A stretch of DNA of 64,000 nt from Streptomyces sp. ISL-100 (GTDB lineage: Bacteria > Actinomycetota > Actinomycetes > Streptomycetales > Streptomycetaceae). The stretch covers positions 21,566-85,565 of the forward strand of contig NZ_JAGGOK010000066.1 in assembly GCF_018614615.1 (NCBI RefSeq). The letters are read 5' to 3'. Below the pieces are notes generated by a model. That model was not told where the DNA came from. It was given only the letters and a program-made list of their open reading frames with translations, and made no database searches. Below are positions 44,646-53,504 of this stretch, in pieces. The first letter of the stretch is position 1; each line of letters opens with the position of its first letter. The position numbers and the translations under genes are program-made.

Positions 44646-45335
44646 GTGGACAAAGTCGCAGCAGCACGCGAGTACCGCATGGAGGAGCTCGCCAGGGAGG
44701 CCGGCATCACCGTGCGCACCCTGCGCTTCTACCGCGAGCGCAAGCTGCTGCCGCCACCGCGCCGCGAGGGCCGTATCGCCTGGTACGACGACCACCACCT
44801 GGCCCGGCTGCGCACCATCGCCGCCCTGCTGGAGCGCGGTCACACCCTGAACGGCATCGCGGACCTCGCCACCACCTTCGAGAGCGGCCGCGACGTCGGC
44901 GAGCTCTTCGGCGTCGGCGAGGAAGCCACCTCCGCCACCTGGAGCGAGGAGACCCCGGTCCGGCTCACCCCCGAGGACCTCGCCGACCATTTCGCGGGCG
45001 AGGTAACCGCGGAGAACCTGGCCACCGCACTCGACCTCGGCTACCTGGCCACCGACGGCGAGGAGATCGTCCACGTCAGCCGCCGCCTGCTGGACGTGTC
45101 GGCGGCCCTGGTGCGCGAGGGCGTACCGCTGGCCGCCGTGCTCCAGGCGGGCCGGGAGGTGCGCAAGCACACGACGGCCATGGCCGAGATCTTCGCGACG
45201 ATGGTCCGCTCCCACCTGGGCGAGGACACGTCCGGCGCCTCTTTGCAACGCCTGCGCCCGCTCGCCAAGAGCGTCGTGGAGGCGGAACTGTCGATGGCCC
45301 TGGACCGCCTGATCAGGGCCGAAAAGGACGCCTAG
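44646..45335 (+). CDS. MerR family transcriptional regulator
   Basis: A 229-aa regulator with the MerR HTH (MEELAREAGITVRTLRFYRERKLLPPPRREGRIAWYDD) and an unusually long helical C-terminal ligand domain with a single conserved-looking acidic face. No metal-binding cysteines are present, so it senses an organic ligand. Divergent from the monooxygenase-hydrolase-SDR operon, which it probably controls. GTG at 44646; an ATG 36 bases later is possible. Confidence 0.9.
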   Translation: MDKVAAAREYRMEELAREAGITVRTLRFYRERKLLPPPRREGRIAWYDDHHLARLRTIAALLERGHTLNGIADLATTFESGRDVGELFGVGEEATSATWSEETPVRLTPEDLADHFAGEVTAENLATALDLGYLATDGEEIVHVSRRLLDVSAALVREGVPLAAVLQAGREVRKHTTAMAEIFATMVRSHLGEDTSGASLQRLRPLAKSVVEAELSMALDRLIRAEKDA

Positions 45336-45357
45336 CCACCAGGCCCAGCCGCCACGC

Positions 45358-46167
45358 CTAGCTGCCGGCCTGCTGCTCGAAGACCACCGTCACTGGCGCG
45401 TGGTCCGACCAGCGCAGGTCATAGCTTGCCGCCCGCTCGACGTACGCCTTGACCGCCCGGCCCGCCAGCCCCGGCGTCGCCACCGCGTAGTCGATGCGCC
45501 ATCCCGAGTCGTTGTCGAAGGCCTTCCCCCGGTACGACCACCAGGTGTACGGGCCCTCCTGGTCCGGGTGCAGTGCGCGCACGACATCGACGTACGCCGC
45601 CTCCTCGAACACCCGAGTCAGCCAGGCCCGCTCCTCCGGCAGGAATCCGGAAGACTTCCTGTTCGCCTTCCAGTTCTTGAGGTCGGCCTCCTGGTGGGCG
45701 ATGTTCCAGTCGCCGCACACCAGCACCTCGCGCCCGTCCGCCGCGGCGCGCTCCTTGAGCCCCTTCAGGTACGGCAGGAACTCGTCCATGAACCGCACCT
45801 TCTCGTCCTGCCGCTCCGTGCCGACCTCACCGGAGGGCAGGTACAGGCTGGCGACCGTGACACCGGGCAGGTCCACCTCGACGTACCGCCCACTCCCGTC
45901 GAATGCAGCACTGCCGAAACCGATCTGCACCCGATCGGGCTCCCGCCGCGTATAAAGCGAAACACCGGCCCGCCCCTTGGCGGCGGCCGGGGCGTGTACG
46001 ACGTGCCAGCCCTCGGGGTCGCGCACCTCCTCGGGGAGCTGCCCGGGTTCGGCCCGTACTTCCTGGAGGCAGAGCACATCGGCGGAGGTCCCGGCCAGCC
46101 ACGGCACGAAGCCCTTCTTGGCGGCGGCGCGCAGGCCATTTACATTTGCGGAGGTCACAGTGAGCAC
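45358..46167 (-). CDS. xth: Exodeoxyribonuclease III / AP endonuclease
   Basis: Base-excision-repair nuclease of 269 aa in the endonuclease/exonuclease/phosphatase fold: TVTSANVNGLRAAAKKGF, the metal-ligand LQEVRAEPGQL, GDWNIAHQEADLKNWK, and the catalytic WRIDYAVATPGL...RWSDHAPVTVVF. The GTG at 46167 is chosen because homologues start LTVTSxNVNGLR. Divergent from the acetyltransferase gene. Confidence 0.94.
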   Translation of the reverse strand: MLTVTSANVNGLRAAAKKGFVPWLAGTSADVLCLQEVRAEPGQLPEEVRDPEGWHVVHAPAAAKGRAGVSLYTRREPDRVQIGFGSAAFDGSGRYVEVDLPGVTVASLYLPSGEVGTERQDEKVRFMDEFLPYLKGLKERAAADGREVLVCGDWNIAHQEADLKNWKANRKSSGFLPEERAWLTRVFEEAAYVDVVRALHPDQEGPYTWWSYRGKAFDNDSGWRIDYAVATPGLAGRAVKAYVERAASYDLRWSDHAPVTVVFEQQAGS

Positions 46168-46235
46168 CCCGGCACAATACAGACACCGAAAATCATCCGA
46201 AGCCAAGACCCCTGCATAGAAGTACGCTGATACGC

Positions 46236-46718
46236 ATGAATATCCGCACGCGCCCGTACGACCACCCCGACGCCGTGAAGCTCGAAGCCGAGGTGCAGCA
46301 GGAGTACATCGAGCGCTACAACGGCGACGGCGACACGACCCCGCTGGACCCCGCCATGTTCCGGCCGCCGGGCGGCCTCTTTCTCATCGCGTACGACGAA
46401 CAGGACCGCCCCGTCGCCACAGGCGCCTGGCGCACGCAGGAAGAGAACGGCGAGGGCTACGCGGACGGCGACGCCGAACTCAAGCGCATGTACGTGATCC
46501 CCGCCTGCCGCGGCATCGGCCTGGCCCGCCGCATCCTCGCCGTCCTGGAGGACGACGCCCGCGCGGCCGGCCGCATACGGATGGTCCTGGAGACGGGCAC
46601 ACAGCAGCCGGAGGCCATCGCCCTCTACACATCGAGCGGTTACACCCCGGCCAAGAAGTTCGGCCACTTCCGCGAGTACGAGGACAGCCGCTGCTTCGCC
46701 AAGCCGCTGACACCGTAA
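46236..46718 (+). CDS. GNAT family N-acetyltransferase
   Basis: A 160-aa acetyltransferase with the acetyl-CoA pyrophosphate loop in MYVIPACRGIGLARRIL (R-x-x-G-x-A pattern) and motif B-like region (ALYTSSGYTPAKKFGHF). Substrate unknown. A strong hairpin follows at 46759. Confidence 0.9.
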   Translation: MNIRTRPYDHPDAVKLEAEVQQEYIERYNGDGDTTPLDPAMFRPPGGLFLIAYDEQDRPVATGAWRTQEENGEGYADGDAELKRMYVIPACRGIGLARRILAVLEDDARAAGRIRMVLETGTQQPEAIALYTSSGYTPAKKFGHFREYEDSRCFAKPLTP

Positions 46719-47038
46719 CGGACATGGCGCGGCATCAACGGAACGACGGGTACGCCAAAGAGCCCCAGCCGGATCTCTCCGACTGGGGCTCTGAGCTGCG
46801 GCGGGCGGCGGTGGGCCGTTCACGGGCGGGGTTGAGCTGGGAGTACGAGGGCGTTCCGATAGGGCTTCCCGGCGCTCGGGGTGCGTTTTCCCAAGTAAAA
46901 GCACCGCTCACCCAAGTCCTGCCTGCACCGGTTCAGCCGAGAGCCGGGGCGGGTCTCATTGATTGTGCAGATGCCCAAAGCGGCCCCGTCCGGCCCTCTC
47001 GGCTGGCTATTTGTGCAGCCATTACCGACGCTGCTTCT
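46719..47038. other. 320-bp intergenic region after the acetyltransferase gene
   Basis: Contains the terminator at 46759-46792 and then sequence with weak codon bias and lower GC than its neighbours. An open frame in phase with the downstream gene runs through it, but it crosses the terminator and shows no conserved motif, so I do not call it coding. Confidence 0.5.
46759..46792. terminator. Terminator of the acetyltransferase gene
   Basis: Fifteen-bp arms beginning AGAGCCCCAG with one mismatch and a TCTC loop, 41 bp after the stop. Confidence 0.85.
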
Positions 47039-47506
47039 ATGCGACTCCCCAGCCCGCGCTTCATCCGTGTTGTCAGCCTTGTCGCGATCGACGACGCCCA
47101 GCGTGTCGCCCTGTGTGCGCAGCCTGGTTCCACCGCATTGCAATGGGCACTTCCGCAGTGCACCGTCCGGTTTCCGGAGTCGTACAGCCAGGCGGCCGTC
47201 CGGCTCGCAGAGCGGAGCTTCGGCGATCGGGGGTTGCGATGGGGATCCGTTGTAGGCCGACGCTGGGCACCCTCACCGACGGCTCCGGTCCTGGCTCGGG
47301 TGGAGGAGCGCGTTTTCATTGCCCGAGTCGGCCCTCCCCTACTCGAGGGCCCTGTTCGGGCTGGTCGACCCGACGGGATTGCAGAATGGACACCACGCAC
47401 ATCCCTGGGGCGCGTACTGAATGAACCGTATCTCGATGCCACCGCAAGCCTGGTTGACGGCTATCTCGACGGCTGGCTACCTGACGGCCCGATCAACCTT
47501 GAGTGA
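47039..47506 (+). CDS. Degenerate Nudix-fold protein
   Basis: About 155 aa beginning RFIRVVSLVAIDDAQRVALC and containing PQCTVRFPESYSQAAVRLAERSFGDRG, which aligns with the Nudix box but has Cys for the first Gly and Leu-Ala for the catalytic Arg-Glu. It may bind nucleotides without hydrolysis or be decaying. The start is uncertain; no clear ribosome-binding site precedes this ATG. Confidence 0.5.
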   Translation: MRLPSPRFIRVVSLVAIDDAQRVALCAQPGSTALQWALPQCTVRFPESYSQAAVRLAERSFGDRGLRWGSVVGRRWAPSPTAPVLARVEERVFIARVGPPLLEGPVRAGRPDGIAEWTPRTSLGRVLNEPYLDATASLVDGYLDGWLPDGPINLE

Positions 47507-47674
47507 CCGGGAGTCGAACAAGAACCCTGTTCGACCGATCAAGCCTGCCGAGCGGTCAGCGGAAGCCTTCTGACATAGCACGTCAAGGTTGGGTGGCCGT
47601 GAGATCCGCACCAGCCCGCAGAGCCGACACAGGTCGGAAGCCGGGCAGACCTCCGCCTACAAGGTCCTCCCGCG

Positions 47675-50600
47675 TCACATCGGCGTGACGACCGTCCGGT
47701 ACTCACCGCCGCCCAGGTGCAGCAGGCCCCTCCCCGGAGTGATCGGGTCACGGACCATGCTTCGGGTCGTGCGAATACCGATGAGCTCGCCGCTGGTCGT
47801 GTCCTGTGGCGACAGCAGGATGCCGCGCCGCGCCTTCTTCGCTTCGACCTGCCAGCCGCTGTAGCCGCTGCAGACATCGTCCTCGTCGCCTGCGATCACC
47901 AGGCCCAGGCCCCGGTCGGCACCTCGTTGGATGATGCGCTTGAACGCCGGGCCGGCATCGCAGTCCTCCAGTTGTTCACCGTCGTCGATCAGCACCACAA
48001 TCGGCGTCTCGGGCGTCGCAGTCTCGGTGACCTCCTCGAGGTCTTCCTTCTCGATGTCGTCCTCGGTGAAGATCTTCAGTACGCCTTCTTGGCCTTCGAG
48101 CTCGCGAACCGGTGAAGTGCGGGGAGCGGCAACCACCAGCCGTACTCCCTGAGCGAGATATGAGCGCGCCAGGTTCATCAGCACGGTGCTGCGGCCCGAT
48201 TTCGCCGGGCCCGCAATGACGAATGCCGGTACACCCTGCGCCAAGTCCGGGCCGAATCCCGTGAGTTCGTCTCCTCCGATCCCCACCAGGCCCCACAGCG
48301 GGGAGCGGGCCGCCTCCGGGTCGCGCAGTCCCCAGGCGTCCTCGAAGGAGACGCGGCGCGGCAGTACGTCCACCCGGAACGGGCGCCGGGAGCGGAGGAG
48401 CCCGGCGTCGCGCTCGCGCGCGGTCTCACCGATCTCCGCCAGGGCAGCTGCCTGCCCCTGCCCGGTGGCGTCCTCGGACAGCAGCGCGAACTGGATCTCC
48501 GTACCGGCCTCACCACGGAATGCCCGCCCTGGCGGGATCTCCTCGGGGAGCTTGCGCGGGCTGATGCCAATCAGCGAGAAGTCCGAGCGGTCCGCGAGCC
48601 GCAGGCCCAGCTTGTCCTCGGTCAGCGAGCTCAACCGTCCGGTGACCAGCTGTCGGTCACCGGTGATCACCAGGTGGATACCGATACTGGCGCCCTCGCG
48701 CATGATGACGGTGAGCTGGTCGGTCAGTTCGCCGTTGTCGATCTCGCCCAGCGAGGTCAGCCAGCCCTCCCAACGGTCGAGGAGTACCACGATGTGCGGC
48801 AGCCGCTCGTCTTCGGCCGCTGCGGCCCGCTGCTCGCCGATGTCGGCGATGCCCTTCTCAGCCAGCAGTTCCTGGCGGCGGGTGAGTTCACCCTGGAGAC
48901 GACTGATGAGCCGTACGGCCCGCTCGCTCTGGGCCCGTCCGATGACCGCGCCGCAGTGCGGCAGCGCGGTCAGGGCGTTGAGCGCGCCGTTGCCGCAATC
49001 GATGCCGTACAGGTGGACGTCGGCGACCGAGTGGGTGCGGGCGAGCGAGCCCGCGATGGTACGCAGCACCTGGGAGCGTCCACTGCGCGGCGATCCGGGG
49101 ATCAGCAGATGTCCGAATGAGGCGAAGTCCACCGTGACGGGGCGGCGTTCCTGGTTTGCGGGCAGGTCCTCGACGCCGTAGGCCGCTATTGGCAGCGGGC
49201 CGGCCATCGGCGCCGTAGGGATCGAGGTGAGCAGCAGGGTTTCGTCCAGGGCCGGCAGCCATGGGCTGTGCTGCGGCGGAATGGCAAGGCGCGTATTGGC
49301 CTCCTGGACCGCGTCTACGAGGACCTTGAGGTCGGTGATTTCCTCTTCCTCGCGGGCCTGGGCCTTCGGCTTCACCAGTGCGGCACGTCCCAGGTTCTCC
49401 CATGTGAGCGGCGCCGACCACGGTGCGGTGGCCTGCGGATCAGCGGCGCCCGGCCTGCGGCCACCGACGCGTCCCGACTGGAAGGGGACGAGAGAGGCGT
49501 GGCCGAGACGGACATAGGCACGTCCCGGCGTGGACTTGGAGATGTGTCCGGCCTCGGGCGAGTCGATGACGTCGCTGGACTCGCCGCCGTCGGTGACGCG
49601 CAGTGCGATGCGGAGGTTCGTATTGGCGCGGATCTCGGGCGAGACGACACCGCTGGGCCGCTGGGTGGCCAGGAGCAGGTGAATGCCGAGCGAACGGCCT
49701 CGCTGAGCGATGTTGACCAGACCGGTGACGAAGTCGGGCAGATCGCGGACCATGGATGCGAACTCGTCGATCACGATCAGGAGCCGGGGCACCGGCTGGT
49801 GCGATGAGTCGCGGCGTACCAGGTCCTGGTAGTCCTCGATGTCTTTGGCGTCGGCGGCCGCGAGGATGTGCTCGCGCCGCTTGAGTTCGGCGCCCAGGGA
49901 CTCCAGGGCCCGCTCGACGAGGTGCGCGTCGAGGTCGGTGACCATGCCGACCGTGTGCGGCAGCTTCACACAGTCCTTGAAGGCGGAGCCGCCCTTGTAG
50001 TCGATGAGTACGAACGTCATGTTCTCGGGGGTGTTGGCCACCGCGAGAGCCGCCACGATCGTCTGGAGAAGCTCCGACTTGCCCGAACCGGTGGTACCGG
50101 CGATCAGGCCGTGCGGGCCGTCGCGCCGGATGTCGATGCCGAAGGGCCCGTCGTACGACTCACCGACCACCGCCATCGTCGACTGGCCGCTCATCCGCCA
50201 GCGGGCCGCGATGTCGTCCCCCGTCGGCGGCTCCAGTTGCAGTACGTCCAGCAGACGACTCGAGGAGGGCAGCGCCGAATCCTCGGTCTCACCACTGATG
50301 TCGCGCAGCGAAGACAGTGACCGGGCAAGCCGCAGGCACCACGAGGGCGAGACGAAATCAGGCCGTACGTTTCTGACGTGCGCGGCGCCAGTCTGCTCGA
50401 CGCGCAGACGCAGCCGGGGTTCGGCCTGCTGCGCCTGTGTTTGAGGCTGGGTGGTGTGCCAAGCCTGGAACGAGGGGAACCCGCCGACAGGCTGCCCGGC
50501 GACGCTCGTCTCAGGTGCGGTGCTCACCTCTTCAGCCTTCGGCTCGGCGATCACGATGGCCTGGCACTCGCCGGGCAGGAACCGCTCCTCGGCGTCCAGG

Positions 50601-52213
50601 CACACCGAGTACAGGTGGGCAGCGGGGCCCTCACGCAGCAGTCGTACAACACCCGGCATGGAGCGCAGTCGCCGTGAACCGTCCCAGACGATGACAATGT
50701 CGGGATCGCTGAAGGTCGCGCCCTGGCTCTGCTTCTCCTTCAACGCCTTCACGCGGGCGTCCAGCAGCTGGGTGAGCTCGCCGATGCGGGCACCGACGGT
50801 CTCGGCGTCCGTGCCGATCAGGACGTTGGCGTCCTGGCCGCTGGACGGGCGGCTGTGCGGCAGCCAGCGCACCCAGTCCCAGCTGGTCTGCGCCGAGGAC
50901 TCGGTGAGCACATAGAACTGAACATCCATCGGACTGTGCAGAGTCGCGGTCTGTGCCACTGCCCAGCGGCCGAGCGCCTGCGGGGAGTCACCGGGGCCGG
51001 CCATGCCGATGACTCCAAGTTTACGGAGTGGCAGCGCGACCGGCGCATCCGGAATATCCCAAGTGACCTTACGGCGGTGCGCATCCTGCTCAGGGTCGTC
51101 GAGGACAACCTCGGACGGCAGCTTGCCCGTGCCGACGCGCAGGAGCAGGTGATCGCCGTCCGTGCGGCGTCGCTCCCACAGCCGGGTTCGCGGACCTGTG
51201 CCCAAGGTCAGCACCGCGGCCGGATCGAGAACAGCACGGCGCCGGTCGGTGCGTTCGGCGACCAGGGCGTCCTGGGCATCCTTCTCGATACGGGCCTTGT
51301 GCTCCTCGTACTCCTTGAGGAGCTTTGCGTGCGACTTCCGTCCGTGCTTCTTGTCCATGAAGTAGTTGGCGAACAGGATGATCGGGCTGAAGACGGCCAG
51401 GATCAGGTAGTACCAGCGACCGAAGACCGCGGCCATGGTGACCGCTGAGACGAGCGGGAGGACCGCCATCAGCCAGGGGATGGGCCGGGCGTCCTGTTCG
51501 GTGGGGCGCTTGGGCAGGCTGAACTTCGTCTCGCGCTCGGGCGGGCGAAGCCGGGGCGGACGGTTGTAGTCGAACGCGCCGCCGCCTTCGGACCACTTCA
51601 GCGCGGCGTCGGGCGGCGAATAGCGGGTGAACTCCAACAGGGTGTTCCCGACGGCCAGTTGCTTGCCCAGCGGCCAGGCGTCCCCGTCGAGCTCTTCCCC
51701 GTCCATGCGGACAGCGGAGGCATCCCCTTGCACCGAGACCTGACAATTGCCATCAATGGCGACACTCAATGTGAGCGCATGGTCCGCAAGTTCGGGATCC
51801 CCATCGATACGTACCTGTTGCGCCCTACCACGTCCGACCCCGTATCGCCCCACGCCGAGTCGCTGCACGGTTCCTGCCCCCGGCCCGCCCACAACACGCA
51901 ATTCGACCAGCCCGCCCGGCTCCCCGGGCCAGCACCCGGCAGGGTCGTTGAGACTGACCACCGCACCCTCGCGCAGAGATGAACCCATGACGGTGGCGGC
52001 CGGACTGAGCTCGGCCCCGTCGACGAAGAGCCTCGGCGTACCGTCACCCGCCCCGGGCGAAGCACCTATGGAGATCACCTGAGCGCCCCCACCCCCGGCG
52101 CGCTCGCCCAGCTCACGTGCGACGTCGCCAACGACTGTCTCGGCATCTGCGTCGAGCACCACGTCGGTGCTGAAGCCGGCGAACGGATCGACGACAGTCA
52201 GAGTCAGGCGCAC
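47675..52213 (-). CDS. Type VII secretion ATPase, EssC/EccC-like (FtsK/SpoIIIE) with FHA-like N-terminus
   Basis: Membrane motor of about 1,512 aa. Residues 1-90 are a ubiquitin/FHA-like beta domain, 95-190 an FHA-like domain (GRYGVGRGRAQQVRI...), then two membrane helices (PWLMAVLPLVSAVTMAAVF and YYLILAVFSPIILFANYF). Three ATPase cassettes follow. The first is intact (AGTTGSGKSELLQ; LLIVIDEFASM; ATQRPSG). The second (GSPRSGRSQVLR) and third (GPAKSGRSTVLM) have Arg for the Walker A Lys, as in many T7SS motors where only one or two sites hydrolyse ATP. This whole-length FHA arrangement is closer to firmicute EssC than to mycobacterial EccC. GTG at 52213 follows GGAGG. Confidence 0.9.
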   Translation of the reverse strand: MRLTLTVVDPFAGFSTDVVLDADAETVVGDVARELGERAGGGGAQVISIGASPGAGDGTPRLFVDGAELSPAATVMGSSLREGAVVSLNDPAGCWPGEPGGLVELRVVGGPGAGTVQRLGVGRYGVGRGRAQQVRIDGDPELADHALTLSVAIDGNCQVSVQGDASAVRMDGEELDGDAWPLGKQLAVGNTLLEFTRYSPPDAALKWSEGGGAFDYNRPPRLRPPERETKFSLPKRPTEQDARPIPWLMAVLPLVSAVTMAAVFGRWYYLILAVFSPIILFANYFMDKKHGRKSHAKLLKEYEEHKARIEKDAQDALVAERTDRRRAVLDPAAVLTLGTGPRTRLWERRRTDGDHLLLRVGTGKLPSEVVLDDPEQDAHRRKVTWDIPDAPVALPLRKLGVIGMAGPGDSPQALGRWAVAQTATLHSPMDVQFYVLTESSAQTSWDWVRWLPHSRPSSGQDANVLIGTDAETVGARIGELTQLLDARVKALKEKQSQGATFSDPDIVIVWDGSRRLRSMPGVVRLLREGPAAHLYSVCLDAEERFLPGECQAIVIAEPKAEEVSTAPETSVAGQPVGGFPSFQAWHTTQPQTQAQQAEPRLRLRVEQTGAAHVRNVRPDFVSPSWCLRLARSLSSLRDISGETEDSALPSSSRLLDVLQLEPPTGDDIAARWRMSGQSTMAVVGESYDGPFGIDIRRDGPHGLIAGTTGSGKSELLQTIVAALAVANTPENMTFVLIDYKGGSAFKDCVKLPHTVGMVTDLDAHLVERALESLGAELKRREHILAAADAKDIEDYQDLVRRDSSHQPVPRLLIVIDEFASMVRDLPDFVTGLVNIAQRGRSLGIHLLLATQRPSGVVSPEIRANTNLRIALRVTDGGESSDVIDSPEAGHISKSTPGRAYVRLGHASLVPFQSGRVGGRRPGAADPQATAPWSAPLTWENLGRAALVKPKAQAREEEEITDLKVLVDAVQEANTRLAIPPQHSPWLPALDETLLLTSIPTAPMAGPLPIAAYGVEDLPANQERRPVTVDFASFGHLLIPGSPRSGRSQVLRTIAGSLARTHSVADVHLYGIDCGNGALNALTALPHCGAVIGRAQSERAVRLISRLQGELTRRQELLAEKGIADIGEQRAAAAEDERLPHIVVLLDRWEGWLTSLGEIDNGELTDQLTVIMREGASIGIHLVITGDRQLVTGRLSSLTEDKLGLRLADRSDFSLIGISPRKLPEEIPPGRAFRGEAGTEIQFALLSEDATGQGQAAALAEIGETARERDAGLLRSRRPFRVDVLPRRVSFEDAWGLRDPEAARSPLWGLVGIGGDELTGFGPDLAQGVPAFVIAGPAKSGRSTVLMNLARSYLAQGVRLVVAAPRTSPVRELEGQEGVLKIFTEDDIEKEDLEEVTETATPETPIVVLIDDGEQLEDCDAGPAFKRIIQRGADRGLGLVIAGDEDDVCSGYSGWQVEAKKARRGILLSPQDTTSGELIGIRTTRSMVRDPITPGRGLLHLGGGEYRTVVTPM

Positions 52214-52461
52214 AAACGTCCTCCGCATGCTGAATGTGCGGACGCCAACCGAGCGTGGGCCGCAGGCACTTTGACACTAGCCGCTCGCTGTCTCCCACCG
52301 GCAATGCCCCCGTACCTCAGGTCACACCACCCTCTCGGGAGACAGGCCTGTGCAACTGCATCCACTCTCGTAAGCTGCTGCGCAGGTGCCGAAGATCGCA
52401 TCATCTGTACCAGTGGAGCCACGGGGGTCGGCCCTGCGGCACGTATGAACAGGAGAGCTCC
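52214..52461. promoter_or_regulatory. Divergent promoter region of the T7SS ATPase and WXG100 genes
   Basis: 248 bp between divergent starts with no gene. A TTGACA-like word is present on the + strand at 52272 and an AGGAG ribosome-binding site at 52451-52455. Promoters are assigned by position only. Confidence 0.4.
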
Positions 52462-52761
52462 ATGGCCAAGGACCTTGACGTCACTTATGAGGAGATGCGG
52501 AATGCGGCCAAGCACGTGGGCCGCGAGAAGGAGAAGATCGACGGAAAGCTGACCGACCTGAAGGCCTTCATCCAGGGCCTGGTCGAGGGCGGCTTCGTTA
52601 CCAAGAGCGCTTCCAAGGCCTTCAACGAGAGCTTCCAGGAGTTCATCCACGGCATGAAGGACACCGCCGAGGGGCTCACCGGCATGAGCGACTACCTGAC
52701 GATGGCTGCCGACAAGTTCGAGCAGATCGATGAGGAACTGGGAAAGTCCGCGAAGAAGTAG
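52462..52761 (+). CDS. WXG100-like type VII secretion substrate
   Basis: A 99-aa all-helical protein starting MAKDLDVTYEEMRNAAKHVGREKEKIDGKL, the usual EsxA length and helix-turn-helix hairpin. The turn reads EGGFVTKSASKAF instead of the canonical W-x-G, a GGF variant. The C-terminus YLTMAADKFEQIDEEL resembles the YxxxD/E export signal region. Next to the ATPase gene and followed by a strong hairpin, so it should be expressed at a higher level than the genes after it. Confidence 0.85.
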   Translation: MAKDLDVTYEEMRNAAKHVGREKEKIDGKLTDLKAFIQGLVEGGFVTKSASKAFNESFQEFIHGMKDTAEGLTGMSDYLTMAADKFEQIDEELGKSAKK

Positions 52762-52778
52762 TCACAACTGCTCTACGG

Positions 52779-52816
52779 CAGGGGGTGGTGGAGCCATGGG
52801 GTTGCACCACCCCCTG
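52779..52816 (+). terminator. Attenuator hairpin between the WXG100-like and family A genes
   Basis: Perfect 12-bp stem CAGGGGGTGGTG/CACCACCCCCTG with a 14-base loop, 17 bp after the WXG100-like stop and 31 bp before the next gene. Partial read-through would set WXG100 protein in excess over the downstream effector module. Confidence 0.75.
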
Positions 52817-52847
52817 GTGTGGCTCTGCGCCAGGAAGGCTGTGAACA

Positions 52848-53504
52848 ATGACGGTTGACACCGGACCGGCTCCGGCGCGCCGAGGGGCGCTATCCGGCTA
52901 CTCGCTGATCCTGCCCCCGGGCTGGGCGCGCATCCCGCTCAGGAAGGGTACGGAGGACGCGGTTCGCGAGGTGGCCGCAGAGACCATCGCGTACGCACCC
53001 GAAGAGATCCCGCGGGACGACGTCGCGAGGCTCCGGGCCCAACTCGAGGGCCGACTGCTGGGCTTGGCACACAAGGCAGCGGAAAATTCCGGAATCGACC
53101 TGTATCTCCCCACTATGCCGCGCGGTGAAGTGGCCACCCCCTGCTCCATCGTCGTCTCTGAGTTCCGGCTCCAGGTCGGCGAGGGCATGGACCCCGTGGA
53201 CGTGGCACGGCAGCTGGCCGAGGGCGGGGACACGGAGAGGACGGTCGAGCAGATCTCGGTGGAGGGCGGTATTGGCACTCGCAGCGAGCACGTACGCCCC
53301 GCGGACCCGGCGAAGGATGTGAACGATGCCGCGAGGGTCGTGGACTACACGTTTCCGGTGCCGGGGGACCCGGCGCGCTGGCTCAGTGCCTCCTTTTCCA
53401 CACCGGGGGACGGGGACGCGGAGGGAGAGTTCGCCCTGCTGCTCGTGGAACTCTTCGACGCGATCATGACGACATTCACGTGGCAGAGGAGGACTGATGG
53501 GTGA
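52848..53504 (+). CDS. T7SS-locus protein of unknown family A
   Basis: A 218-aa protein without signal peptide or membrane segment. Its family, found at three more places in this window (62430-63062 intact; remnants at 60350-60744 and about 61773-61860), shares Y-[SA]-L-x-x-PPGW near the start, IPxDDV-xx-R near residue 55, LYLP, VVSE, a VDYxxPVP strand and the C-terminal VELFDA[IV]MTTFxW. The strand-rich pattern starting PPGW resembles Mog1/DUF1795-like adaptor folds, but this is only a resemblance. Its 3' end overlaps the next gene. Confidence 0.75.
   Translation: MTVDTGPAPARRGALSGYSLILPPGWARIPLRKGTEDAVREVAAETIAYAPEEIPRDDVARLRAQLEGRLLGLAHKAAENSGIDLYLPTMPRGEVATPCSIVVSEFRLQVGEGMDPVDVARQLAEGGDTERTVEQISVEGGIGTRSEHVRPADPAKDVNDAARVVDYTFPVPGDPARWLSASFSTPGDGDAEGEFALLLVELFDAIMTTFTWQRRTDG

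Noticed and set aside
46724..47506. A 260-codon frame beginning just after the acetyltransferase stop
   Set aside because: Its first part crosses a strong terminator and has no conserved features; only the segment from 47039 looks coding.
47505..47545. GTTCTTGTTCGACTCCCGG on the - strand, reminiscent of a tRNA T-arm or attB site
   Set aside because: The bases around TTCGACT do not pair as a T-stem and no acceptor, D- or anticodon arm is present.
52296..52440. Possible small gene between the T7SS ATPase and WXG100-like genes
   Set aside because: Frames are short, stop-interrupted and without ribosome-binding sites; treated as promoter DNA.
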